A program made the position numbers and the translations under genes. A stretch of 20,849 nucleotides of DNA from contig DASYAI010000022.1 in assembly GCA_036501425.1 (NCBI GenBank), positions 1 through 20,849 of the forward strand, given 5' to 3'. The notes under the pieces are model-generated. The model made no database searches. It was not told the origin of the DNA and was given only the letters and a program-made list of their open reading frames with translations. Shown piece by piece: positions 15,101-20,849 of the stretch; within the stretch, counting starts at the first letter, position 1, and every line of letters starts with the position of its first letter. The DNA is from DATKRB01 sp036501425. Its GTDB lineage: Bacteria > Actinomycetota > Acidimicrobiia > Acidimicrobiales > RAAP-2.

Positions 15101-16090
15101 ATGCAGTATCCCTATCTCGGCCGCAGTGCCCTGCGCGTGAGCCGGCTGGGGCTGGGGTGCTTCAACTTCGGTGACGCCACCGACGAGGCGACGGCCTTCG
15201 CCATCATGGACCAGGCGATCGATGCCGGCATCAATTTCTTCGACACCGCCGACATCTACGCCGGCGGCCATTCCGAGTCGATCATCGGACGGTGGTTCGC
15301 CCAGGGGGGCGCGCGGCGAGAGAAGGTCGTCCTCGCCACCAAGGTGTACAGCGGGTCGAACCGCTGGCCCAACCGGTTCGGCCTCTCGGCCCGCCACATC
15401 CGTCAGGCCTGCGAGGCCAGCCTGCGACGGCTGCAGACCGACCACATCGATCTGTACCAGTTCCACCACGTGGACCGTCACGCTCCGTGGGAGGAGGTGT
15501 GGCAGGCGGTCGAGCTCCTCGTGGCCCAGGGCAAGGTCCTCTACGTCGGCTGCTCGAACTTCGCCGCGTGGAACATGGTGCTCGGGAACGAGGCGGCGAG
15601 GCGCGAGGGCCTCCTCGGGCTGGTGGCGGACCAGACCCACTACAACCTCATCAGCCGGCTGCCGGAGCTCGAGATGCTGCCCGCCTGTGTGGCCACCGGG
15701 GTCGCCGTCCTGCCGTACAGCCCGCTGCGGCAGGGCGTCCTGGGGGGCGTGCTGCACCGACCGAGCGAGGGCCGGCGGTCGTCGCCGGCCACCGCGGCGC
15801 GTCTCGCGCCCGTGCGCGAGGCGGTCGAGCAGTGGGAGAGCCTGTGCGAGAGCCTCGGCACGCCGCCGGCCGAGGTGGCGGTGGCATGGCTGCTCCACCA
15901 ACCGGCCGTGACCGCCCCGATGATCGGGCCCCGTACGCCCGACCAGCTCGCCAGCGCACTGGCGTCGCTCGAGCTGCGACTGGAGCAAGCGACGCTCGAC
16001 CGGCTGGACGAGATCTTTCCCGGCCCGGGGGGCCAGGCCCCCGAGGCCTACACGCGGGGGTTCCCCCGCAATCCCCTCATCGAGAGCTGA
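15101..16090 (+). CDS. aldo/keto reductase (YajO/Kv-beta-like)
   Basis: This 329-aa NADPH-dependent aldo/keto reductase is complete. It starts MQYPYLGRSALRVSRLGLGC, the standard beta-hairpin lid and first strand. The tetrad is Asp and Tyr in NFFDTADIYAGGHSE, Lys in VLATKVYSG and His in YQFHHVD. Further signatures are KVLYVGCSNFAAW, QTHYNLISR, VLPYSPLRQGVLGG and the cofactor segment APMIGPRTPDQL. It belongs to the group of soluble reductases like YajO, usually acting on aldehydes, ketones or sugars; the substrate is unknown. No ribosome-binding site is clear before ATG 15101. It is embedded between binding-protein genes, 51 bases after paralogue 2, and is followed by a strong hairpin. It may therefore act on the compound imported, though proximity is the only evidence. 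Confidence 0.92.
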   Translation: MQYPYLGRSALRVSRLGLGCFNFGDATDEATAFAIMDQAIDAGINFFDTADIYAGGHSESIIGRWFAQGGARREKVVLATKVYSGSNRWPNRFGLSARHIRQACEASLRRLQTDHIDLYQFHHVDRHAPWEEVWQAVELLVAQGKVLYVGCSNFAAWNMVLGNEAARREGLLGLVADQTHYNLISRLPELEMLPACVATGVAVLPYSPLRQGVLGGVLHRPSEGRRSSPATAARLAPVREAVEQWESLCESLGTPPAEVAVAWLLHQPAVTAPMIGPRTPDQLASALASLELRLEQATLDRLDEIFPGPGGQAPEAYTRGFPRNPLIES

Positions 16091-16106
16091 GCCCGAGCGC
16101 CGCGGC

Positions 16107-16129
16107 CCGCCGGCGGGTGCCGCCGGCGG
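16107..16129 (+). terminator. strong GC hairpin after the aldo/keto reductase
   Basis: CCGCCGGCGG (16107-16116) is repeated at 16120-16129. Because the unit is itself self-complementary, the two copies form a perfect 10-bp all-G/C stem with a 3-nt loop (GTG), 16 bases after the stop codon. No T-tract follows. It would separate the paralogue 2/reductase unit from paralogue 3. Confidence 0.6.
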
Positions 16130-16216
16130 TCCCGTTCGCCTCGACTCCGCCTCCGCCCATCCATGGCGGATATTCGGGCGTCGGTCGAGGGACCGACCAC
16201 CGGTTGGTAGTCTTTT

Positions 16217-16241
16217 GTTACGGAACCGGTAATTCCGTCAC
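16217..16241. promoter_or_regulatory. inverted repeat in the promoter region of paralogue 3
   Basis: GTTACGGAA (16217-16225) and TTCCGTCAC (16233-16241) are inverted arms with one mismatch and a 7-nt spacer. They lie in the most AT-rich part of the 254-base gap before paralogue 3. CATATT (16241-16246) next to it could be a -10 element. The layout is that of an operator for a dimeric regulator that cannot be named. Confidence 0.45.
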
Positions 16242-16344
16242 ATATTCGATCGAGATGGTCGGGCGCCAAGCGCCGTGCGGCGCCCGGCTCTTCAGCCCCC
16301 ATTGCAGCGACCAGCCCCCCCGGGCAAGAGGAGGAGAACCGCAG

Positions 16345-17631
16345 GTGAAGACCCACAAGTGGAAGGCCAGCCCGACGTTGCTCCGGTTCGGCGTCGTCCT
16401 GAGCGCGCTCTCGACGATGGCGATGCTCTGTATCGGGACTGCGACACCGAGCCCGGCCGGCGCCTCGGGCAGCCCGATCACCATCGGGGTGGTGGCGGAC
16501 CTGACCGGCACCTCGGCCTCGACGTTCGCCGACGGACCGGCGGCCGCCCAGGCCCGGGTGGATCTCCAGAACGCGCAAGGGGGAGTGAACGGCCACCCCA
16601 TCAAGCTGGTGGTGGTCGACGACGAGTCGAGCCAGACCGACGTCGTCACCGCGACCCAGGACCTGGTGTCGAACAAGGGCGCCTTCGCCATCCTGGCCGA
16701 CTCCCCCTGGTTGGGCGAGTCCACTGCCGCCGCGTACACCCTGAAGGCGGGGGTGCCGGTGGTGAGCGCCAACCCCGACGGCCAGCCCTTCACCGAGCAG
16801 CCCTACACCAACCTGTTCAGCTGGGCCGGGGTGGGGTCGCCGGCGGTCTACAACGGGCTCACCTACACCACGACGGTGGAGGCCCAGTTCTTGAAGGACA
16901 TCGGGGTGACCAAGCTGGCGGGGCTGGGTTACGGCCTGTCGATCAGCTCGGTGGACTCGATCAAGGAGCTCTTCGCGGCCGCCAAGAAGTTGGGCATCGC
17001 CCAGTGCTACGCCAACTACTCGGTCCCGTTCGGCACGGTGAACTTCTCCACCGAGGCGCTGCAGATCAAGGCGGCGGGCTGCAACGGGATCGCCGGGTCC
17101 TTCGTCGACTCGTCCGACGTCGGGCTGTCCGAGGCGGTGAAGAACGACGGGATCAAGGCCAAGCAGCTGTACTTCACCGGCTACGACAGCTCGGTGACCT
17201 CCAGCCCCACCGCGGCGGCAGCCTTCCAGGGGGCCTACGCGCTGGCGTCGGTGAACTTCACCACGCCCAACCCGGCCACCCAGGCGATGCTGGCGGCGCT
17301 GGTCAAGTACGACCCCGGCTTCAAGAAGGGCGAGATCCCCGACCTCGGCGCCTACGGCTCATACCTCGCGGCGGACCTGATGATCAAGGGGCTCCAGGTG
17401 GCAGGCAAGAACCCCACCCGTGCCTCGTTCATCAAGAACCTCCGCAAGGTGGACAGCTATGACGCGGGTGGCATCCTTCCGACGGCGGTCAGCTTCCGCC
17501 ACGTGGGTGGGGTGGCCATGTTGCCGAAGAAGCCGTGCTCGTACTTCATGCAGCTCCAAGGTCGAAGCTGGGTGGTGGGTGACAAGGGCCAAGCGGTCTG
17601 CGGCACCAACCTGGGCGTGTCCGGGCTCTGA
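16345..17631 (+). CDS. ABC-type branched-chain amino acid/acyl substrate-binding protein (paralogue 3)
   Basis: This 428-aa secreted solute-binding protein starts at GTG 16345. The start is chosen for the strong ribosome-binding site GAGGAGGAG ending 9 bases upstream and because the signal peptide begins there (KTHKWKASPTLLRFG, hydrophobic stretch, cut after PAGA at about residue 40). The frame upstream is a shadow of the reductase gene. The mature domain begins ITIGVVADLTGTSASTFADG and NAQGGVNGHPIKLVVVDD. Conserved cysteines are C221, C246, C398 and C419. The Cys in the signal core (AMLC) is not a lipobox. It is closest to paralogue 2 by the shared FADGPAAAQARVD. It has its own promoter region with an inverted repeat and is followed by a long gene-free stretch. 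The ligand is unknown. Confidence 0.9.
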   Translation: MKTHKWKASPTLLRFGVVLSALSTMAMLCIGTATPSPAGASGSPITIGVVADLTGTSASTFADGPAAAQARVDLQNAQGGVNGHPIKLVVVDDESSQTDVVTATQDLVSNKGAFAILADSPWLGESTAAAYTLKAGVPVVSANPDGQPFTEQPYTNLFSWAGVGSPAVYNGLTYTTTVEAQFLKDIGVTKLAGLGYGLSISSVDSIKELFAAAKKLGIAQCYANYSVPFGTVNFSTEALQIKAAGCNGIAGSFVDSSDVGLSEAVKNDGIKAKQLYFTGYDSSVTSSPTAAAAFQGAYALASVNFTTPNPATQAMLAALVKYDPGFKKGEIPDLGAYGSYLAADLMIKGLQVAGKNPTRASFIKNLRKVDSYDAGGILPTAVSFRHVGGVAMLPKKPCSYFMQLQGRSWVVGDKGQAVCGTNLGVSGL

Positions 17632-17659
17632 GCAGCGGTGCGTCGGTCGACGCTACGAG

Positions 17660-17693
17660 CGGCTCGCTCTGTCGTCCGGCTCGCTCTGTCGTC
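17660..17693. repeat. perfect 17-bp tandem duplication
   Basis: CGGCTCGCTCTGTCGTC at 17660-17676 is repeated without change or gap at 17677-17693, 28 bases after the stop of paralogue 3. Confidence 0.9.
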
Positions 17694-17730
17694 ACCGCCG
17701 GGTGACGTGGGGATGGGTCCACCAACGAGT

Positions 17731-17786
17731 TGAGCTCCCTTGGGATCGTGTGGTTGCTCGACGACCACGCATCCCAAGGGGGCTCA
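17731..17786. repeat. long inverted repeat/hairpin in the intergenic region
   Basis: The arm 17731-17754 pairs with 17764-17786: 21 Watson-Crick and 2 G-T pairs, one bulged C (17747) and a 9-nt loop (17755-17763). The core CCCTTGGGAT / ATCCCAAGGG is perfect. No T-run follows. It could be a terminator for paralogue 3, a structured RNA or the remnant of a small mobile element. Confidence 0.85.
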
Positions 17787-18132
17787 CGTGGGCGCAAACT
17801 GCCCGCTGATCGAGCGCGCCAGGACGATCCCGATCGAGCGCTCGCGGCGGACCGGCCGATCGTCCACGCGCACCGAGGCGCCCGTTTCGACGGCGGGTAC
17901 ATCAAACCGACCGCGTAGGACACTACGGCACCACGGCGATTCTGCGAGAGATGCGCCTCTCGGGGATTGGCACGTACTGCCATGATCACGCTGGATCCGG
18001 CCGCGACCGCGCCGTGGCTCCCCCCGGGATTCATGACCCACGACACCGGCAGAAGATCCCTATTGCCAACGTCGCGTTCGCCTGTTAAGAGTGGCATTAG
18101 CTTTGTGCCTTCGTGTACAGGGGGGGATGGTC

Positions 18133-19389
18133 ATGGGTACGGTTCGGGGGAGCCGCGCGCCCGCGGTGCTGGCACTCGCCTGCGGTATCTCGCTGACGGT
18201 GGTGGTGGGCTACGCCCCGCTCAGCGCGGGCGCGGCCAGCGGTGGGTCGAGTGCGCCGGGCGTGACCGCGAAGACGATCACCATCGGTTTGATCGAATCA
18301 GGAACCGGACCAGCCTCATCCACGTTCGGTGATTCAGCCTCTGGGGCAAGGGCTCGATTCGACCAGCAAAACGCCGAGGGTGGAGTCGACGGACGCAAAC
18401 TCAAGCTGGTCGTCGCGGACGATACCAGCACCCCGAGCGGCAACCTGCTGGCGGCCGAGGACCTTGTGTCGACCAAGGGTGTCTTCGGGGTGATCAGCGA
18501 CAATGCCGTACTGGTGGGGGGTGCCGACTACCTTCTCCAGCAAAACATTCCGGTCACCGAATTCAGCTCGATCACGGGTGAGGAGGCCAAGTACACCGAT
18601 GAGTTCGGCATAACCCAAGGGCAGCTCCCTGCTCCGGCGACCACGCAATTGGGCGTCCTCTTCAAGGCGCTCGGGGTGAAGAACGTCGCTCTCCTCGACT
18701 ACAGCGATCCGCAGGACTCAACCGGCTTCCCCGTCGAGGAGAAGGGAGTCCAGGATGTGGGTGGGTTGAAGATCTGTTACGCATCGGACTCCCTTCCGAT
18801 CGGTACGGTCAACTTCACGACCACGGCGTTGGAACTGAAGAACTCCGGCTGCCAGGCCGTCGACTTTCCAGCCGTCGAGTCATCGGACATCGCGTTGGCG
18901 ATAGCGATCCAGCAGGCAGGTCTCCATATCAAGCAGATCTACGCCACCGGCTACGATCAGACGTTCCTCGACGACAAGGCCGTAGTAGCGGCAGCGCAGG
19001 GAGACCTCTTCTCCATGGACGTGCCGGGTATCGACCTTTCCACGGCCGCAGTCAGGAATTTCTACGCTGCTCTCAAGAAGTACGATGCCGCCTACCACGG
19101 CGGCGTTGCCACCTTCGGAGCCCAAACCGGTTGGGCAGCAGCTGACGAGATGATCCAGGGCCTCAAGCTCGCCGGCGCCCGCCCGACTCGTGCCTCGTGG
19201 ATCAAGGGCCTCGCAAGCGATACGAACTATACGATCGGTGGTATCAATCCCTCAGGGATCAACTTGTCGAAGCGGTGGAAACTGTCTGGACCGCAGTGCG
19301 AGTACTACGCCCAACTCGAAGGATCGAAGTTCGTCCCGTTCCCTCGAAGCGGCAAGCCGATCTGCGGAAAGGTCATCGCGGGATCGTGA
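18133..19389 (+). CDS. ABC-type branched-chain amino acid/acyl substrate-binding protein (paralogue 4)
   Basis: This 418-aa secreted solute-binding protein is the most diverged of the four. ATG 18133 is preferred because the AGGGGGG tract (18119-18126) is then spaced about 6 bases away; ATG 18127 is possible and adds two residues. Signal peptide: GTVRGSRAP, then VLALACGISLTVVVGY, with a cut after SAGA at about residue 34. ALAC is near a lipobox, but the Cys lies mid-core and the AGA site is stronger. The mature start ITIGLIESGTGPASSTFGDS is followed by NAEGGVDGRKLKLVVADD. Conserved cysteines are C215, C240, C389 and C411. GC is lower than in its neighbours: hand counts gave 75/120 (18301-18420) and 71/120 (18541-18660), against 81/120 in paralogue 2 (14701-14820). 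Separate acquisition or relaxed codon use may explain this. Confidence 0.9.
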   Translation: MGTVRGSRAPAVLALACGISLTVVVGYAPLSAGAASGGSSAPGVTAKTITIGLIESGTGPASSTFGDSASGARARFDQQNAEGGVDGRKLKLVVADDTSTPSGNLLAAEDLVSTKGVFGVISDNAVLVGGADYLLQQNIPVTEFSSITGEEAKYTDEFGITQGQLPAPATTQLGVLFKALGVKNVALLDYSDPQDSTGFPVEEKGVQDVGGLKICYASDSLPIGTVNFTTTALELKNSGCQAVDFPAVESSDIALAIAIQQAGLHIKQIYATGYDQTFLDDKAVVAAAQGDLFSMDVPGIDLSTAAVRNFYAALKKYDAAYHGGVATFGAQTGWAAADEMIQGLKLAGARPTRASWIKGLASDTNYTIGGINPSGINLSKRWKLSGPQCEYYAQLEGSKFVPFPRSGKPICGKVIAGS

Positions 19390-19787
19390 GGGAGCTCGAT
19401 ACTTGGACGATGATTCTCCTGGTGTCCACTGACCGCCCTTCGCGGGCAAGATCGTTTCGTCGTACTTGACCCGAACCGACCCGACGACTGGTGGAATGGC
19501 TCCGCTTTGGTTCGGGCGGACAGACGGACCGGTCGTGGTGGATGGTGCCTCGTAGGCGACGCTGGGTGCGGGATGGCCTCGGCTGAGGGAGGGACCCTCC
19601 CGCAGGGTGGGTCGCGCAACTGGCTCTGCGGCGAGCATGCCGGAGCGGACCACCGCTGCGAGCTCGAGGGGCCGTGTCGGCTTCCTCGCGACCCCACTGG
19701 GACGCCCCGGCCGGACACCCCCGGGGCACGGTAGGGTGCCGTCGTCCGTCGTCGTGCGGCACGCTTCGGACTTGGGGGAGGTTCGCC
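19390..19787. other. 398-base intergenic region, no gene seen
   Basis: No frame here looks coding. It holds a short GCCC-TTCGC-GGGC hairpin (19435-19447), the inverted repeat GGGAGGG-A-CCCTCCC (19587-19601) and, nearer the next gene, TAGGGT (19732-19737) as a possible -10 for the dehydrogenase, leaving a leader of about 45 bases. Confidence 0.5.
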
Positions 19788-20543
19788 ATGCCTGGACGTT
19801 TCGATGGCAAGGTCGTGGTCATCACCGGCGGGGGCGCGGGCATCGGGCGGGTGTACGCCCAGCGGTTCGCGGCCGAGGGGGCGAGCATCGTGATCGCCGA
19901 TGCCGATCCGGACGCCGGGGCCCGGGTGGTCAAGGAGCTGGCCGGCGACGGGGGAGCCGCCCACGCCGTGACCATCGACGTGGCCGACGAGGAGGGGGCG
20001 GCCAGGATGGCCGGCCAGGCCACCGAGCGCTTCGGCGGTATCGACGTCCTCATCAACAACGCCGGTATCCACTTGCACCACGCGCAGTTGCCCTACGACC
20101 GCCCGAGCCTCGGTGCGTGGCGCCGGGTGCTGGACGTGAACGTGATCGGTGCCCTCAATTGCACCGTCGCGTGCCGCGAGGCGCTCGCCCGCGGCGGCGG
20201 CTCGGTGGTGAACCAGTCCTCGATGGCGGCGTACATGGGCGGCGGGGCCTACGGCGTGTCCAAGCTGGCGCTCAACGCGATGACCGTGTCGTTGGCGGGC
20301 GAGCTGGCGCCCGAAGGGATCCGGGTCAACGGGATCGCCCCGGGGCTGGTGGACTCCGAGGCGGCCATGGAGTCGATGTCGGCCGAAGCGCAGGAGCGGG
20401 TCATCGCCGGGCAGGCCATCAAGCGGTTGGGCCGGATGGAGGACCTCGCCAACATGGTGCTGTTCTTGTGCTCCGAGGAGGCCAGCTTCATCACCGGCCA
20501 GACCTTCGTGGTGGACGGCGGCTTCACCCGCAAGCCGTTCTGA
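19788..20543 (+). CDS. short-chain dehydrogenase/reductase (SDR), classical type
   Basis: This 251-aa NAD(P)-dependent oxidoreductase interconverts an alcohol and a ketone. All classical SDR motifs are present: the nucleotide-binding TGGGAGIG near the N-terminus, an Asp after the second strand (IADADPDAG, which favours NAD(H)), NNAG, the catalytic Ser (NQSSMAAYMGG), YGVSK with Tyr and Lys, and the C-terminal FITGQTFVVDGGF. The length is standard. ATG 19788 follows GGGGGAG, 8 bases upstream. A 3-oxoacyl-ACP reductase (FabG)-like or secondary-alcohol dehydrogenase role is possible; the substrate is not readable. It is followed by a hairpin and then the amidohydrolase-like gene with its own promoter. 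Confidence 0.93.
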   Translation: MPGRFDGKVVVITGGGAGIGRVYAQRFAAEGASIVIADADPDAGARVVKELAGDGGAAHAVTIDVADEEGAARMAGQATERFGGIDVLINNAGIHLHHAQLPYDRPSLGAWRRVLDVNVIGALNCTVACREALARGGGSVVNQSSMAAYMGGGAYGVSKLALNAMTVSLAGELAPEGIRVNGIAPGLVDSEAAMESMSAEAQERVIAGQAIKRLGRMEDLANMVLFLCSEEASFITGQTFVVDGGFTRKPF

Positions 20544-20549
20544 GCCGTT

Positions 20550-20573
20550 CCGGGCCGTTGCTGAGCGGTCCGG
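20550..20573 (+). terminator. hairpin after the SDR gene
   Basis: CCGGGCCG (20550-20557) pairs with CGGTCCGG (20566-20573) in an 8-bp stem (one G-T pair) with an 8-nt loop, 6 bases after the stop codon. There is no T-tract. Confidence 0.45.
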
Positions 20574-20652
20574 CCCCGCGGGCCCGCCCCGGTCCGGCTC
20601 GGCCGTCCTCGCCGCAGCGCCACCCGGGGTCGGGCTGTCCAAGTCGGGGTCG

Positions 20653-20681
20653 TTGCGGGTCCGGGCACCCGGGGGTAGCGT
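20653..20681 (+). promoter_or_regulatory. predicted promoter of the amidohydrolase-like gene
   Basis: TTGCGG (20653-20658) and TAGCGT (20676-20681) are spaced by 17 bases, the optimal distance for the housekeeping sigma factor. A leader of about 37 bases follows, with a G-rich ribosome-binding site. Confidence 0.5.
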
Positions 20682-20723
20682 CGGCTTCACGCCTGCAGGA
20701 ACTACCCAGAGGGGGGAACGTCC

Positions 20724-20849
20724 ATGAGCGATCTCGTTCGCATCATCTCAGCGGACTCGCACGTCACCATTCCGAAGGAATTGGTGCACGAGCAGTTGTC
20801 GTCCAAGTTGCGCCAGAAGGTCGAGGCGGCCGAGGCCCAGTACGCGGCC
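20724..20849 (+). CDS. amidohydrolase-family protein, N-terminal fragment (cut by window edge)
   Basis: Only 42 residues are visible; the gene continues past the right edge. ATG 20724 follows GAGGGGGGAA, a good ribosome-binding site. The start SDLVRIISADSHVTIP matches the opening of Amidohydro_2 (PF04909) proteins, in which an early (S/A)DxH motif contributes metal ligands. The next helix (HEQLSSKLRQKVEAAEAQYA) also fits that group. In Actinobacteria, relatives are often next to SDRs and acyl-CoA enzymes in catabolic clusters and include decarboxylases and hydrolases. The exact reaction cannot be told. Confidence 0.65.
   Translation, partial: MSDLVRIISADSHVTIPKELVHEQLSSKLRQKVEAAEAQYAA

Larger units (their letters stand above)
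17632..18132. other. 501-base intergenic region with repeats, no convincing gene
   Basis: Several short frames cross this stretch on both strands, but none has a recognisable domain, ribosome-binding site or consistent codon pattern. It contains the 17-bp tandem duplication, the 23-bp hairpin and, at its right end, the leader of paralogue 4 (TTAAGAG near 18085 and TAGCTT at 18098-18103 are possible -10 elements). Confidence 0.6.

Noticed and set aside
13694..15988. 764-codon open frame on the minus strand across paralogue 2 and the aldo/keto reductase
   Set aside because: It lies antisense to two well-recognised genes and shows only the His/Arg/Gly-rich composition typical of antisense frames.
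17660..17693. CRISPR array
   Set aside because: The two 17-bp copies are directly adjacent, with no spacers and no cas genes.
17546..18097. 183-codon minus-strand frame and short plus-strand frames (17730-17985) in the long intergenic gap
   Set aside because: No domain, no ribosome-binding site, residue content like random GC-rich sequence, and they run through the hairpin and the end of paralogue 3.
16345..19389. Lipoprotein signal peptides in paralogues 3 and 4
   Set aside because: The Cys residues sit inside the hydrophobic core (AMLC, ALAC) without the [LVI]-[AST]-[GA]-C pattern, and better AGA signal peptidase I sites follow.
19507..19734. 75-codon plus-strand frame before the SDR gene
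   Set aside because: Low-complexity composition, no start signal, and no recognisable motif.

Overview
The window is high-GC DNA with actinobacterial traits. These are a RecA gene behind a palindromic GAAC-N4-GTTC SOS box, DUF5709-like and HTH-citrate-synthase genes, many GTG starts, and several genes whose -10-like hexamer lies only 6-9 nt before the start codon (leaderless transcription). The deep-branching Acidimicrobiia would fit, but this is an inference from gene content, not a placement.

Left part (1-9,260): a 5'-truncated unknown gene, an RNA 2',3'-cyclic phosphodiesterase (ThpR), recA without a recX neighbour, a hexapeptide-repeat acyltransferase, an ACT-domain phosphoserine phosphatase (SerB) and a small Arg/His-rich ORF. 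Next come two divergent citrate-synthase-family genes, one carrying an N-terminal helix-turn-helix. They share a very AT-rich intergenic region with TTGA motifs repeated every 15 bp. A DUF5709-like acidic protein and an aldo/keto reductase converge on a strong hairpin.

Middle part (9,359-12,264): tRNA-Lys(UUU), a MarR-type regulator, and a split adenosylcobalamin-dependent acyl-CoA mutase (catalytic subunit plus B12-binding subunit). An inverted repeat overlaps the mutase promoter and is a natural target for the adjacent MarR protein. The mutase has Phe and Glu at the two positions that are Tyr/Arg in methylmalonyl-CoA mutase and Phe/Gln in isobutyryl-CoA mutase. Its substrate may therefore be an undescribed one.

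Right part (12,432-20,849): four paralogous Sec-exported periplasmic-binding proteins of the branched-chain amino acid (Peripla_BP_6) type. All four share four conserved cysteines, none has a clear lipobox, and no permease or ATPase gene is in view. An aldo/keto reductase sits between the second and third. The long gap between the third and fourth holds a perfect 17-bp tandem duplication and a 23-bp hairpin. The fourth paralogue has lower GC and is the most diverged. A short-chain dehydrogenase and the start of an amidohydrolase-like gene end the window.

Taken together, positions 9,635-20,849 look like an accessory uptake and catabolism locus for organic or acyl compounds. Binding proteins would capture substrates, oxidoreductases would process them, and a B12 mutase would rearrange an acyl-CoA. 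The functional link is inferred from proximity alone.
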